Assembly (NCBI RefSeq): GCF_004208635.1
Contig: NZ_CP035806.1
Location: forward strand, 1,922,001 to 1,986,000
Direction of reading: 5' to 3'
Source: Leucobacter triazinivorans
GTDB taxonomy: Bacteria > Actinomycetota > Actinomycetes > Actinomycetales > Microbacteriaceae
DNA: 64,000 nt
Under the pieces are notes generated by a model that did not search any database, was not told the origin of the DNA, and worked only from the letters and a program-made list of their open reading frames with translations. The position numbers were made by a program, and so were the translations under genes. Below, in pieces: positions 25,451 to 34,535 of this stretch. The number at the start of each line of letters is the position of its first letter. The first letter of the stretch is position 1.

Positions 25451-27115
25451 GTGCAACGACCGCTTGCGGGTCTCACCCGCTCGAATCTCATCACGGAGCT
25501 GCTCGCCGGCGTGACTCTGCTCGCCATCGCCATCCCGCTCAACATCGGATACGCCCAGATCGCCGGGCTCCCCCCGACGGCGGGACTGTACGCGCTCGTG
25601 GTGCCGACCGTCATCTACGCTCTCGTCGTCTCATCGCGCCAGGTCGTCGCCTCGCCCGACGCCGCAGCCGCGGCACTGGTCGCCTCGTCCATCGGCGGGC
25701 TCGCCGCAGCCGGCTCCGAGGACTACGCGACGATGGCGCTGGCGCAGGCCATCATCTGCGGCGTGCTGTTCCTGCTGCTGGCCTTCTTCAAGCTCGGATT
25801 CCTGGCGAACTTCCTCTCGAAGCCGATCCTGGTCGGGTTCGTCGGCGGGCTGGCCCTCGACATCCTCGTCTCCCAGATCGCGAAGATGCTGGGCGTGAAG
25901 ATCGAGTCCGGCGGCGAGTTCGTCGAAAAGGTGGGCGGTATCGTCGCCGGCCTGGGCACGGCGAACGGCTGGTCGATCCTCATCTCCGGCGTCGCGGTCG
26001 CAGTCCTGATCGTGGGCCGCAGGCTCATCGCCGCCGTACCGTGGGCGCTCGTCGTCATGGTCGTCGCGACGATCGTCGTCGTGATCGCGCAGCTGGATCA
26101 GCAGGGCGTCGCGGTGCTGGGAGAGGTGCCCGCAGGGCCGCCCACGCTCACCTGGCCGGTGCTCTCGTGGCTCGAATGGCTCGCCCTGGTGCCCTCCGCT
26201 ATCGCGCTCACGCTCGTGACCACCGCCGAGGGTCTGCTCGTCTCCCGCTCCTACGGCGAGAAACGCCGCTACACGACCCGACCCAACCGCGACCTCTTCG
26301 CGTTCGGGCTCTCCAACATCGCCGCCGGCGCCCAGGGCAGCTTCGCGATCGGCTCCTCCACCAGCCGCACCGCGGCCATGGATCAGGCGGGATCCCGTAC
26401 CCAGCTTCCCTCGCTCGTGCTCGCCGCCGGCACACTGCTCCTCCTGCTGTTCGGCACCGGACTCCTCGCCGACATCCCGTCACCGGCGATCGGTGCGATC
26501 GTGGCCGTGGCCGTGCTCCCTCTGCTCGGGATCTCGGAGTTCGCAGCGCTCTGGAAGCGCGACCGCTTCGAGTTCGCGATCGGCGCTACCTGCTTCGCGG
26601 TGACCCTGTTCATCGGGTCGATTCCCGGCATCCTCGTCGCGTTCGTGCTCGCGCTCATCAATCTCGCGAAGCGCGCCGCATCGCCGGCCATCGATGTGCT
26701 CGCGGCCGACGACGACCCGAAGCAGTCGCTGCTCGACGAAGCCCCGCCGGGGTCCACTACGGCGCCGGGGGTGATCGTGATCCGGATCGCCGCGCCGCTG
26801 TTCTTCGCCAACGGCGCCGTCTTCGCCGACGCCGTGAAGAAGGCGGTCGTCGCGAGCGGCGAGGACGACGTGCGCGCGGTCGTCATCGACATGGAGGCGG
26901 TCACCGACATCGACGTCACGGCCGCCGAGTCGTTCGAGGGCCTCACCGCCTGGCTCGCCGATCGGCGGATCCTCCTGGCCTTCAGCCGACTGCGCCCCGA
27001 GTCAGAAGCGCGACTCGCCCAGCTCGGGATGCTGGAGGGTGCACAGGTGTTCACCACGAACCGGGCCGCCGTCGCCGCGCTGAGCCCGCCCGCAGATCCG
27101 AACGCGCAGCCGTGA
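25451..27115 (+). CDS. SulP-family inorganic anion transporter, copy 1
   Basis: The protein is about 554 residues. It has the SulP core of 12-14 membrane segments, starting LTRSNLITELLAGVTLLAIAIPLNIGYAQIAGLPPTAGLYALV, with the later signature FAFGLSNIAAGAQGSFAIGSSTSRTAAMDQAGSRTQL. A cytoplasmic STAS domain covers about residues 430-550 (VIVIRIAAPLFFANGAVF, VVIDMEAVTDIDVTAAESF). SulP proteins move sulfate, bicarbonate or similar anions; the substrate here is not determined. I chose the GTG at 25451 with GGGAG upstream. Another GTG at 25364 overlaps the permease stop (GTGA) and is possible. A second SulP gene follows at 28627. Confidence 0.9.
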   Translation: MQRPLAGLTRSNLITELLAGVTLLAIAIPLNIGYAQIAGLPPTAGLYALVVPTVIYALVVSSRQVVASPDAAAAALVASSIGGLAAAGSEDYATMALAQAIICGVLFLLLAFFKLGFLANFLSKPILVGFVGGLALDILVSQIAKMLGVKIESGGEFVEKVGGIVAGLGTANGWSILISGVAVAVLIVGRRLIAAVPWALVVMVVATIVVVIAQLDQQGVAVLGEVPAGPPTLTWPVLSWLEWLALVPSAIALTLVTTAEGLLVSRSYGEKRRYTTRPNRDLFAFGLSNIAAGAQGSFAIGSSTSRTAAMDQAGSRTQLPSLVLAAGTLLLLLFGTGLLADIPSPAIGAIVAVAVLPLLGISEFAALWKRDRFEFAIGATCFAVTLFIGSIPGILVAFVLALINLAKRAASPAIDVLAADDDPKQSLLDEAPPGSTTAPGVIVIRIAAPLFFANGAVFADAVKKAVVASGEDDVRAVVIDMEAVTDIDVTAAESFEGLTAWLADRRILLAFSRLRPESEARLAQLGMLEGAQVFTTNRAAVAALSPPADPNAQP

Positions 27116-27140
27116 CCCGGCTCCGAGAGAAAGGAAACTG

Positions 27141-27575
27141 ATGACCCACTTCCGATACGGACCGGTCGAACTCCACGTCGTCGGGTTCCCCGGTGACGCG
27201 CCGAGCCCGCAGGTGCTCGGCGCACTGGGAGACCTGCTCGATACGGGACTCGTGCGCCTGCTCGACTTCATCCTCGTGACGAAGTCCGAGGACGGGGCCG
27301 TCGACGTCGTCGAGATCGAGGGCGACGGCGCGCCCGGCCTGAATGGAGCAGTCCCGCTGGCGGCGGGACTCGTGGGCGCAGAGGACGTCGAGAGCCTCGC
27401 GGAGTCCGTCGCCCCCGGCGCTTCCGCGGCGATCGTCGCACTCGAACTCGCCTATCAGCGCGAGCTCGCGGAGCAGCTCGGCGCCTCCGGCGGCGAAGTG
27501 CTGCGCAGCGAGCGGATCCCCGCACCCATCGTCAACGCCGTGCTCGACCTCGCCGAGCAGGAAGAAGGAGACTGA
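27141..27575 (+). CDS. DUF6325-type protein, copy 1
   Basis: The 144-residue soluble protein has the pattern GPVELHVVGFPGD near its start, LLDFILVTKSEDGAVDVVEIEGD in the middle, and a second half with GLVGAEDVESLAESVAPGASAAIVALELAYQRELAEQL and ERIPAPIVNAVL. I recall this pattern as DUF6325, a small actinobacterial family of unknown function often encoded beside SHOCT proteins, as here. AAAGGAAAC precedes the ATG. A diverged copy at 34078 is also next to a SHOCT gene. Confidence 0.85.
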   Translation: MTHFRYGPVELHVVGFPGDAPSPQVLGALGDLLDTGLVRLLDFILVTKSEDGAVDVVEIEGDGAPGLNGAVPLAAGLVGAEDVESLAESVAPGASAAIVALELAYQRELAEQLGASGGEVLRSERIPAPIVNAVLDLAEQEEGD

Positions 27576-27576
27576 C

Positions 27577-27945
27577 ATGCCCATCCGCAGAATCGGCCGC
27601 CCCGGGCTCCTCGGGCTGGCCGCACGCACCGCAGTCGTCGCCGGCACCGCCTCGGCGGTTTCGGGAGGCATGGCCAATGCCCGCCAGCGCCGCACCCAGG
27701 CCGAGTTCGAGCAGCAGCAGTACGAGGCTGCGCAGCAGCAGGCCCAGGTCGACGAGGCCGCCCGCAACGCCGCCGCGCAGCTCGCGACGCCGCCGGCGAG
27801 CGCGCCTGCCTCAGCCCCGGGCGCACCCGCCGCCCCGGCCGGCGAGTCCATCGCGGACCAGCTGCAGCAATTGGCCTCGCTCATGCAGGCCGGCGTGCTC
27901 TCCGCCGACGAGTTCGCCGCAGCCAAAGCGAAGCTCCTCTCCTGA
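27577..27945 (+). CDS. SHOCT-domain protein with N-terminal hydrophobic segment
   Basis: The 122-residue protein has a basic N-terminus, one weak hydrophobic segment (LLGLAARTAVVAGTASAVSGG), a Gln-rich helix (residues 45-70), a Pro/Ala linker, and a C-terminal SHOCT motif (ADQLQQLASLMQAGVLSADEFAAAKAKLL). AAGGAG lies just before the ATG, one base after the DUF6325 stop. A role in membrane-associated assembly is inferred from the SHOCT motif. It is followed by the GAP-family gene. Confidence 0.88.
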   Translation: MPIRRIGRPGLLGLAARTAVVAGTASAVSGGMANARQRRTQAEFEQQQYEAAQQQAQVDEAARNAAAQLATPPASAPASAPGAPAAPAGESIADQLQQLASLMQAGVLSADEFAAAKAKLLS

Positions 27946-27955
27946 GGCCGCACTG

Positions 27956-28627
27956 ATGGGATCGATCATCGGCCAGATCCTTCCCCTGGCGCTCGGGATC
28001 GCGATCAGCCCCGTGCCGATCATCGCCGCGATCCTCATGCTGCTCTCCCCCAGGGCGCGCACGACGAGCATCGGGTTCCTCGCCGGCTGGCTCGTCGGGA
28101 TCATCGCGGTCACCTCGGTGTTCACGATGCTCTCGGCGTTCCTTCCGGAGAGCGGACCGACCGGGCCGAAGCCGATCCTCGGCACGATACAGCTGCTGCT
28201 CGGCCTCACTCTGCTGCTCCTCGCCGCGAAGCAGTGGCGCGGTCGTCCCGGGCCGGATGACGCGCCGCAGCTGCCGAAATGGATGCGGTCGATCGACCGC
28301 ATCCATTTCGGAGGCGCGCTCGGGCTCGGGCTGCTGCTGGCGGCCGTGAATCCGAAGAACCTCCTGCTCGGAGCCAGCGCGGGGGTGACGATCGGCTCCG
28401 CCGCGCTGGGCTTCGGGGCGACCGCCGGGACCATCACCGTGTTCACCGCGCTGGCCGGGTGCACGGTGCTCGTGCCCGTGATCGGCGCCCTCGCGGCATC
28501 GAAACGCCTCGCCGGGCCCCTCGCGTCCCTGCGCGACTGGCTGGCGCAGGAGAACGCCGTAATCATGACCGTCGTCCTCCTGCTGCTCGGCGTCTCCGTG
28601 CTCGGCAAGGGGATCGGGAGCTTCTGA
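27956..28627 (+). CDS. GAP/Sap-family integral membrane protein, copy 2
   Basis: The 223-residue protein has six predicted membrane helices and the motifs PLALGIAISPVPIIAAILMLLSP and LLAAVNPKNLLLGASAGVTIG. It matches copy 1 (8670-9338) along its whole length, including the C-terminal VLGKGIGSF versus LIGKGIADL. The family includes mycobacterial Sap, thought to help place sulfolipid at the surface. Its stop overlaps the SulP start by one base (TGATG), so the two are translated together. Confidence 0.9.
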   Translation: MGSIIGQILPLALGIAISPVPIIAAILMLLSPRARTTSIGFLAGWLVGIIAVTSVFTMLSAFLPESGPTGPKPILGTIQLLLGLTLLLLAAKQWRGRPGPDDAPQLPKWMRSIDRIHFGGALGLGLLLAAVNPKNLLLGASAGVTIGSAALGFGATAGTITVFTALAGCTVLVPVIGALAASKRLAGPLASLRDWLAQENAVIMTVVLLLLGVSVLGKGIGSF

Positions 28628-30234
28628 TGCCCGCGCGGGAGCGCCGTCTGCTCCCCACGCTGACGGCCTATCGCCGCGCCTGGCTGGGACCCGACCTCGT
28701 CGCGGGTCTCACCGCGGGCGCCGTCGTCGTGCCCCAGGCGATGGCCTACGCGACGATCGCTGAATTGCCGGTGCAGGTCGGTCTCTACACGTGCATCGTG
28801 CCGATGCTGGTGTACGCACTGCTCGGCGGCTCGCGGGCGATGAGTGTTTCCACGACCTCCACGGTGGCGACACTCACCGCCACGACGCTCGTCACCGCCG
28901 GCGTCACCGCGGGCTCGGAGGACCACCTGGGCTCGCTGATGATGCTCTCGCTGCTCGTCGGCGCCATCCTGCTCGCCGCTCGGCTGCTGCGACTCGGCGG
29001 GCTGGTCGAGAACATCAGCGGCGCCACCGTGCTCGGGGTGAAGATCGGCGTCGGCGGCACCGTCGCGATCAGCCAGCTCCCCAAGCTCCTCGGCGAAGAC
29101 GCCGAGCCCGCCGGCGAGGGTTTCCTGCGCGCCTTGCTCGCGGTCGCCCGAGCCTTCGAGAGCGTGAACCCGCCGACCGTGGCGCTCTCGGTCGCATCGA
29201 TCGTCGTCATGGTGCTGATGCAGCGTTTCCTCCCCCGAATCCCCGGAACGCTCACGGTCGCGGCGGGGGGCATCCTCCTGGTCGCGGTGGCGCGCATCGA
29301 TCAGGCCGGCGTGGCGCTGATCGATCCCGTTCCGCAGGGACTGCCGCCTGTCTCGCTCCCGGATCCGACCCACGTCGTCGCGCTCCTCCCCGGCGCGCTG
29401 GCGATCGCGATGATGGTCTTCCTCGAGTCGGCGACCGTCGCACGGAGCATCCGGAGGCGCACGGATCCTCCGATCGATGCCGACCGCGAGCTCGTCGCCA
29501 TCGGTCTCGCGAATCTCGCAGGCGCCTGCTTCCCCACCCTGCCGGCCGCCGGGGGCCTCTCGCAGAGCGCCGTCAATCAGCGCGCGGGGGCGCAGACGCA
29601 GCTCGCCGCGCTCGTCACGGTGACGCTGGCGATCCTCTTCGCGCTCTTCCTCGGACCGGTGCTCTCCCTGCTGCCGCAGGCCACGCTCGCCGCCATGGTG
29701 GTCGTCGCCGTCGCGAGCCTCATCGATATTCCGACCCTCGTGCGCTGGGCGCGCATCAGCCCCGTCGACTTCTGGGTGGCGCTGACCGTCGCGGTGATCG
29801 GGCTGACCGCGGGTCTGCTCCCGGCGGTGGGCGCCGGGGTGGCCATCACCCTCGTGCTGGTACTGCGGGAGTTGAACACACCCCGGATCGACGTGCTCGA
29901 GACCCGCGGAGCATCGCTGGCGCTGCACCTGGGGCGCGGCCTGTACACGGCCAACGTCCGCGCCAACGAGCAGGCGATCCTCGGCATCGTCGCAGAGGCA
30001 CCGCACCCGGTCGATCGGCTCGTGCTCGACGTGCGGCGGGTGGACGTGATGACGGTCACGGTGCTCGACGCACTCGCCGATCTCGACCGGGAGCTGGCGG
30101 CGAAGGGAACGGAGCTGCACCTGGCGGGGCTGCCGGATCATGCCGGCAGGATCGCGCGCCGCACCGAGTGGTTTCGTCAGCTCGAGGCCGAGGGCCGGGT
30201 GCACTCCGCAGTCGCGGCCGGTCTGCGCGCGTAG
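28627..30234 (+). CDS. SulP-family inorganic anion transporter, copy 2
   Basis: The 535-residue protein has the full SulP core starting LGPDLVAGLTAGAVVVPQAMAYATIAELPVQVGLYTCIVPMLVYALLGGSR. The second signature is AIGLANLAGACFPTLPAAGGLSQSAVNQRAGAQTQLAALV, and a C-terminal STAS domain begins at about residue 430 (ALHLGRGLYTANVRANEQ, VDRLVLDVRRVDVMTVTVLDAL). It is clearly different from copy 1, so the two may carry different anions or work as a pair. The start overlaps the preceding gene and the gene ends the operon. Confidence 0.92.
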   Translation: MPARERRLLPTLTAYRRAWLGPDLVAGLTAGAVVVPQAMAYATIAELPVQVGLYTCIVPMLVYALLGGSRAMSVSTTSTVATLTATTLVTAGVTAGSEDHLGSLMMLSLLVGAILLAARLLRLGGLVENISGATVLGVKIGVGGTVAISQLPKLLGEDAEPAGEGFLRALLAVARAFESVNPPTVALSVASIVVMVLMQRFLPRIPGTLTVAAGGILLVAVARIDQAGVALIDPVPQGLPPVSLPDPTHVVALLPGALAIAMMVFLESATVARSIRRRTDPPIDADRELVAIGLANLAGACFPTLPAAGGLSQSAVNQRAGAQTQLAALVTVTLAILFALFLGPVLSLLPQATLAAMVVVAVASLIDIPTLVRWARISPVDFWVALTVAVIGLTAGLLPAVGAGVAITLVLVLRELNTPRIDVLETRGASLALHLGRGLYTANVRANEQAILGIVAEAPHPVDRLVLDVRRVDVMTVTVLDALADLDRELAAKGTELHLAGLPDHAGRIARRTEWFRQLEAEGRVHSAVAAGLRA

Positions 30235-30321
30235 CCGGAGCGAGTGGGTCACCGGTGCACCCGCCCGACCGACGCTCCAATCGTTCCGCGGCGGCTCGCG
30301 GCGTCGCGCTCGGCGTCGCGC

Positions 30322-31206
30322 TCAGCGTGCGCAGCGGAAGCCGATGTGGGTGGTCGCCGTGTCCTCGGCCTGCGCGGAGCGGGCCGCCGGCCGGTAGCGC
30401 AGGCAGTACTCGGGCGCGCACAGGTGCGAGCCGCCCTTGATCACGCGGCGCGGGATCTGCGATCCGGGCTCGGCCGAGAGCAGGCTCGCCCGATCCCCCG
30501 CGTCAACGCCCGACCACCCCGGCGGCACGTGACGGTGCGTCCAGGAGTCGGCGGTCCACTCCCAGACGTTGCCGATCATGTCGTGCAGACCGTAGGCGTT
30601 CGCCGGGAACAGGCCCACCGGCGACGTGCCGGCCCAGCCCTTCGCACCGGTATTGCGATACGGGAAGGCCCCCTGCCAGGTATTGGCCCTGAGATCGCCG
30701 GCCGATTGCGGCTCGTCGCCCCAGGAGAAGCGTCCTCCGACTGCGCCGCCGCGCGCCGCCCATTCCCACTCGGCCTCGGTCGGCAGCCGCTTGCCGGCCC
30801 AGCTCGCATAGCTCGAGGCGTCCTCATAGGCGATGTGCACGACCGGATGGTCCAGACGGTCCTCGATCGAAGAGTTCGCGCCGAAGGGTCGGCGCCAGTG
30901 GGCACCGGGCTGCCAGCGCCACCACTGGCGCCAGTCGCGCAGATCGACGGGCCCGGCAGTCGCAGTGAAGACGAGAGCTCCGGGGATGAGGGCGGAGGGG
31001 TCCACCTGCGGGTAGTCCTTCGGATCGAGGGGCCGCTCTGCCACCGTCGCGTATCCGGTCTCCGCGACGAAGCGGGCGAAGTCGGCATTCGTGACGGGAT
31101 GGGCGTCCAGCTCGAACGGATCTACGTCACGCTCGTGCACCGGCCCTTCCTCCGGGTAGAACTCGTCGGATCCCATCAGAAGCGTACCGCCCGGAATGCT
31201 GATCAT
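30322..31206 (-). CDS. Formylglycine-generating enzyme (sulfatase-modifying factor)
   Basis: The 294-residue enzyme oxidises the active-site Cys of type I sulfatases to formylglycine, using copper and oxygen. It starts at MISIPGGTLLMGSDEFYPEEGPVHERDVDPF. It then shows HPVTNADFARFVAETGYATVAE, HPVVHIAYEDASSYASWAGKRLPTEAEWEWAARGG, MIGNVWEWTADSW and KGGSHLCAPEYCLRYRPAARS. The copper-binding Cys pair is Cys263 and Cys268 (CxxxxC), so it should be active rather than a degraded homologue. It has no signal peptide. It is divergent from the large LuxR-type regulator. No substrate sulfatase with a CxPxR motif is seen in this window. Confidence 0.93.
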   Translation of the reverse strand: MISIPGGTLLMGSDEFYPEEGPVHERDVDPFELDAHPVTNADFARFVAETGYATVAERPLDPKDYPQVDPSALIPGALVFTATAGPVDLRDWRQWWRWQPGAHWRRPFGANSSIEDRLDHPVVHIAYEDASSYASWAGKRLPTEAEWEWAARGGAVGGRFSWGDEPQSAGDLRANTWQGAFPYRNTGAKGWAGTSPVGLFPANAYGLHDMIGNVWEWTADSWTHRHVPPGWSGVDAGDRASLLSAEPGSQIPRRVIKGGSHLCAPEYCLRYRPAARSAQAEDTATTHIGFRCAR

Positions 31207-31472
31207 CGCTCGTCCCCTCACTCTGTCCTCCCGCTTGCGCCCGGGGCTGCTCCACCGCTGCGTGCGACGCTCCCCCGAGTGCATCACGACGGATTCGACA
31301 GCGAAATACCGCTCGCCGCTCACGGCGACGCCCGCACCGATCAGCCTACCGCCGGCGCCCGGAGACAAATGGGAATACCCCCGGCTCCCCGGCTCCCCGG
31401 CTCCTCCGCGCTGCGCTGTCACACTCCGTGACATCGGCGTCATTCACCATAGGCGCAGTGCGCGTTCATAGT

Positions 31473-31478
31473 TAGACT
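31473..31478 (+). promoter_or_regulatory. -10 hexamer TAGACT of a probable leaderless promoter for the LuxR-type regulator
   Basis: TAGACT, followed by GAGGCC, then ATG at 31485. No clear -35 sequence is present. The interval 31207-31472 toward the divergent formylglycine enzyme holds no gene. It may carry sites for the regulator. Confidence 0.5.
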
Positions 31479-31484
31479 GAGGCC

Positions 31485-34055
31485 ATGCCTGAGGGGGAAG
31501 CATATCGAGCTCGTCGGTTCAGACACGCACCGCCGCGACGACAGCCGGGCCACATCGATCGGCCCAGGATCGTGCGCGTGCTCGAGGATCGGCTCAGTAC
31601 CGATCCGACGCTGCTCGTCGTCGCACCGAGCGGGTACGGCAAGACGTCGGCGGTGAGCGAGTGGGCATCGACCCACCCGGGCAGGGTCGCCTGGCTGACG
31701 GTGGGCCCGTTCGAATCCGACAGCACGCGCCTCGGCCTCGAGGCGGTACGCGCGCTGCAGGAGTTGGCGCGCTCCGACGACTCGGACGATCTGCGTCCGC
31801 TGCTCGAGATCACCGCGAACGACTCCGCCCCGGCAGAGACGTTCGAGCTCCTCGCCGACGCGCTGCAGGCGGTGCAGTCGCCCGTCACCCTCGTCATCGA
31901 CGACGCGCATCGGGCGAAGGATCAGATCCGAGAGGGCCTGCTCGGCGCACTGATCGACTCCGCCGTCAGCCCCCTCCGGCTACTGCTCATCGGCACGAGC
32001 TATCTCGAGATCGCACTGAACCGACTGGTGCTCAGCCGACCGCACCTCGCCGTTCGCGCTCACGACCTCGCGTTCGATCTGGACGAGATCACGTCCCTGT
32101 CGACCGAGCTCGCACTCCCGCTCGACCCGGAGACCACCCTCGCGGAGACTCAGGGGTGGCCGATCGCGATCCGTCTGGTGCAGCTCACGGGCGTGCGGCC
32201 CGGCCCGGAGCACGGCGCTCCCGACGACGCACTCATGCGCGAGTACGTGCATGAGCACCTGCTCGCCTCCGTTCCGCAGGAGATCGCGGAGTTCGCGCTG
32301 CTGACCTCGGTCTGCGGCGAGATGAGCGCGGCGATGGCTGCCGCGGTCTCGGGGCTGGAGGAGAGTGCGGAGCTGCTCGAGCGGTGCGTGCGCATCGGCC
32401 TGTTCATCGATCGCTACGACACGCCCGGCGGCACCGTGTACCGCTGGCACTCCGTGTTCGCCCGCTATTGCCGGGCGATCCTCGAATCCACCCGCCCGGA
32501 GCAGCGGCTCGCGGCCAGCGCCGCCGCCGCCCGCTTCGCCGAGCAGAGCGCCCCACTCCTCTCGCTCTCCTACTGGGTCCAGGCCCGCGAGATCGACCGG
32601 GCCATCGCGTCGATGCTCGCGCACTGGCCCGAACTGATCGTCGGTCCTGACGCGCACGCGCTCCAGCAGTGGTGCGCCTCGCTGCCCGAGCCGTATGACG
32701 AGGATCCTCGCGTGCTGCTCGTACGCGCGTGCGCACAGGATGTGACCGGGGCCACCGACGTCTCCCGCATGCTGCTCGCCCACGCCGAAGCGCGTGCCGA
32801 GCACCTCGATGACCGGTCAGAGTACGAGGCGATCCGCACCCAGGTGCTGCTCCAACTCGTCGACGATCGGGATCAGCTGGCCGTCATCGCGACGCGTGCG
32901 CGCGAGCAGCTCATGGCCCCCTCATCGATGTCGGCTCGTACGCGTGCCGCGTACACCTATCTCCTGGGGTTCGCCGAGCTGCGCCTCCGGCGCTCCCCCG
33001 AGCTCGTCGTCCAGCTGCTCTCGTCGGCAGCAGCTGAGGCCGAAGCCGTGGGCAACTTCGCACTCGCGCATCGCGCACTGGATCATCTCTCGTACGTGCT
33101 GACGTGGGTGGGACAGTTGCGGCAGGCCCGCACGGTCCTGAACCGTCAACCCGGCACCGCCGACGACGCGTCCTGGGCCGCGTACGGCGGGGCACCCGCC
33201 GCCGCGACGGCGGCGAGCGGACAGATCGCCTACTGGGAGGACGACCTCGATCGCGCACAGGCCGAGTTCACTCGGGCACTGCGCGGGGGGAGCTCCCCGC
33301 TCGCCTTCGCCGGCGTTGCACGGATGATGCTGGCATTCACCGCAGCGGCTTCCCGCGACCCCGGCCTCTGCCACCGCGCGGCGCGAGAACTGCAGGCGAT
33401 CCCGCAGCAGATGCACCGCGGGGTGTCGTGGCCGGCCTTCCGCAATGCATCCCGCGCAGCTCTGCACGAGGCGGCCGGTCACCGCGCACAGGCGATGAAG
33501 ATCGTCGAGCACTACGCAGAAGCGAGCGATCTCCCGCTCGTGAGCGTGCTGCTCTCCGGGATCGCTCTCCGCGCAGGTAAGACGGAACTCGCTGCCAGCA
33601 TGATGGCGAGGCAGGATCACTATCTCTCGGCGTCCTACATCAGTACGACCAAGCTCGCGGTCGACGCTCTCGTCCGGGCCCAGCGAGGGCTCGAGCAGCC
33701 CGCGCACGAACTCATCGAGCAGGCGCTCGAGATCGCAGCGTCCGAGGGAGTGCGGCGGCCGTTCTCGGGCGGCGGCATCACCATGCGCAAGCTCCTCACC
33801 GATCATCTGGCCTGGGGCACCCGGCACGAGCAGTTCATATCCGAGTGTCTCGCGCTGCGCACGACGGCCGGGCCGCAGGATCACCTCTCCGATCGGGAGA
33901 ACGCGGTATTCGCGCAGCTGCGCACCACCAAGACCATGCAGGAGATCGCTGAGGTGCTCGGCGTCTCGATCAATACGGTGAAGACCCACCAGCGATCGAT
34001 CTACCGCAAGCTCGGCGTGGCCAGCCGACGCGAGGCCGTTCGCTTCTTCTCGTAG
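31485..34055 (+). CDS. Large ATP-binding LuxR-family regulator (LAL / MalT-like)
   Basis: The 856-residue regulator has an N-terminal STAND-type ATPase domain with Walker A APSGYGKT (residues 47-54) and a Walker B-like VTLVIDDAH near residue 135. A long helical TPR-like middle (residues 300-780) follows, and then a C-terminal LuxR helix-turn-helix (DHLSDRENAVFAQL, EIAEVLGVSINTVKTHQRSIYRKLGV). Such proteins bind a small inducer and activate neighbouring genes. It is divergent from the formylglycine enzyme and at the edge of the accessory block, so it is the best candidate for its local regulator. No -35 is clear; a leaderless start is likely. Confidence 0.92.
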   Translation: MPEGEAYRARRFRHAPPRRQPGHIDRPRIVRVLEDRLSTDPTLLVVAPSGYGKTSAVSEWASTHPGRVAWLTVGPFESDSTRLGLEAVRALQELARSDDSDDLRPLLEITANDSAPAETFELLADALQAVQSPVTLVIDDAHRAKDQIREGLLGALIDSAVSPLRLLLIGTSYLEIALNRLVLSRPHLAVRAHDLAFDLDEITSLSTELALPLDPETTLAETQGWPIAIRLVQLTGVRPGPEHGAPDDALMREYVHEHLLASVPQEIAEFALLTSVCGEMSAAMAAAVSGLEESAELLERCVRIGLFIDRYDTPGGTVYRWHSVFARYCRAILESTRPEQRLAASAAAARFAEQSAPLLSLSYWVQAREIDRAIASMLAHWPELIVGPDAHALQQWCASLPEPYDEDPRVLLVRACAQDVTGATDVSRMLLAHAEARAEHLDDRSEYEAIRTQVLLQLVDDRDQLAVIATRAREQLMAPSSMSARTRAAYTYLLGFAELRLRRSPELVVQLLSSAAAEAEAVGNFALAHRALDHLSYVLTWVGQLRQARTVLNRQPGTADDASWAAYGGAPAAATAASGQIAYWEDDLDRAQAEFTRALRGGSSPLAFAGVARMMLAFTAAASRDPGLCHRAARELQAIPQQMHRGVSWPAFRNASRAALHEAAGHRAQAMKIVEHYAEASDLPLVSVLLSGIALRAGKTELAASMMARQDHYLSASYISTTKLAVDALVRAQRGLEQPAHELIEQALEIAASEGVRRPFSGGGITMRKLLTDHLAWGTRHEQFISECLALRTTAGPQDHLSDRENAVFAQLRTTKTMQEIAEVLGVSINTVKTHQRSIYRKLGVASRREAVRFFS

Positions 34056-34077
34056 TCCCCGAGGCCCGGGTCTACGA

Positions 34078-34518
34078 TCAGTCCTCCAGCGCGATCTCGA
34101 CGGCGGCGTTGATCGCGGGCGCCGGGATGCGCACAGTGGCCACGATCACGCTCCCGGCAATCGCGATCTGCTCGGCGAACTCCCTCGCCCAGATGGGCTC
34201 GAGCGCCACGACGGCAGCGGCGCCTCCCCGGGGAACGCAGGAGGCCAACTCGTGCAGATCATCTTCGGCGATGAGCCCCCGCGCGTGGAGCGCGAAGTGG
34301 GTGCATCCGTCGTCCCCCGCCTCGAGCTCGCGGATGCGCGGTGCCCCCTCGGCCGGCCGGTCGAGCAGCACGAGGTCGAGGATGCGCACGTCTCCGTGCG
34401 CCGCACGCTCCGAGAGTGCGCGCAACAGGCCCTCCGGCACGTGCTCGGTCTCGAACGAGATCACGTGCAGCTCGACCGCGCCGTACGCGAGGCCCGCCGC
34501 CGAAGCCCCCAGGCTCAT
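34078..34518 (-). CDS. DUF6325-type protein, copy 2
   Basis: The 146-residue soluble protein matches copy 1 (27141) in order of blocks: YGAVELHVISFETE, DVRILDLVLLDRP, HARGLIAEDDLHELASCVPRGGAAAVVALEPIWAREFAEQI and RIPAPAINAAVEIAL. It follows a SHOCT gene on the same strand with 17 bases between, a mirror of the copy 1 neighbourhood. Only 22 bases separate it from the convergent regulator gene. The function is unknown. Confidence 0.83.
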   Translation of the reverse strand: MSLGASAAGLAYGAVELHVISFETEHVPEGLLRALSERAAHGDVRILDLVLLDRPAEGAPRIRELEAGDDGCTHFALHARGLIAEDDLHELASCVPRGGAAAVVALEPIWAREFAEQIAIAGSVIVATVRIPAPAINAAVEIALED

Positions 34519-34535
34519 GTCCCCGGCCCCTCGAG

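Noticed and set aside
30235..30321. Possible gene between SulP copy 2 and the formylglycine enzyme
   Set aside because: The gap is only 87 bases between convergent stops, with no plausible frame.
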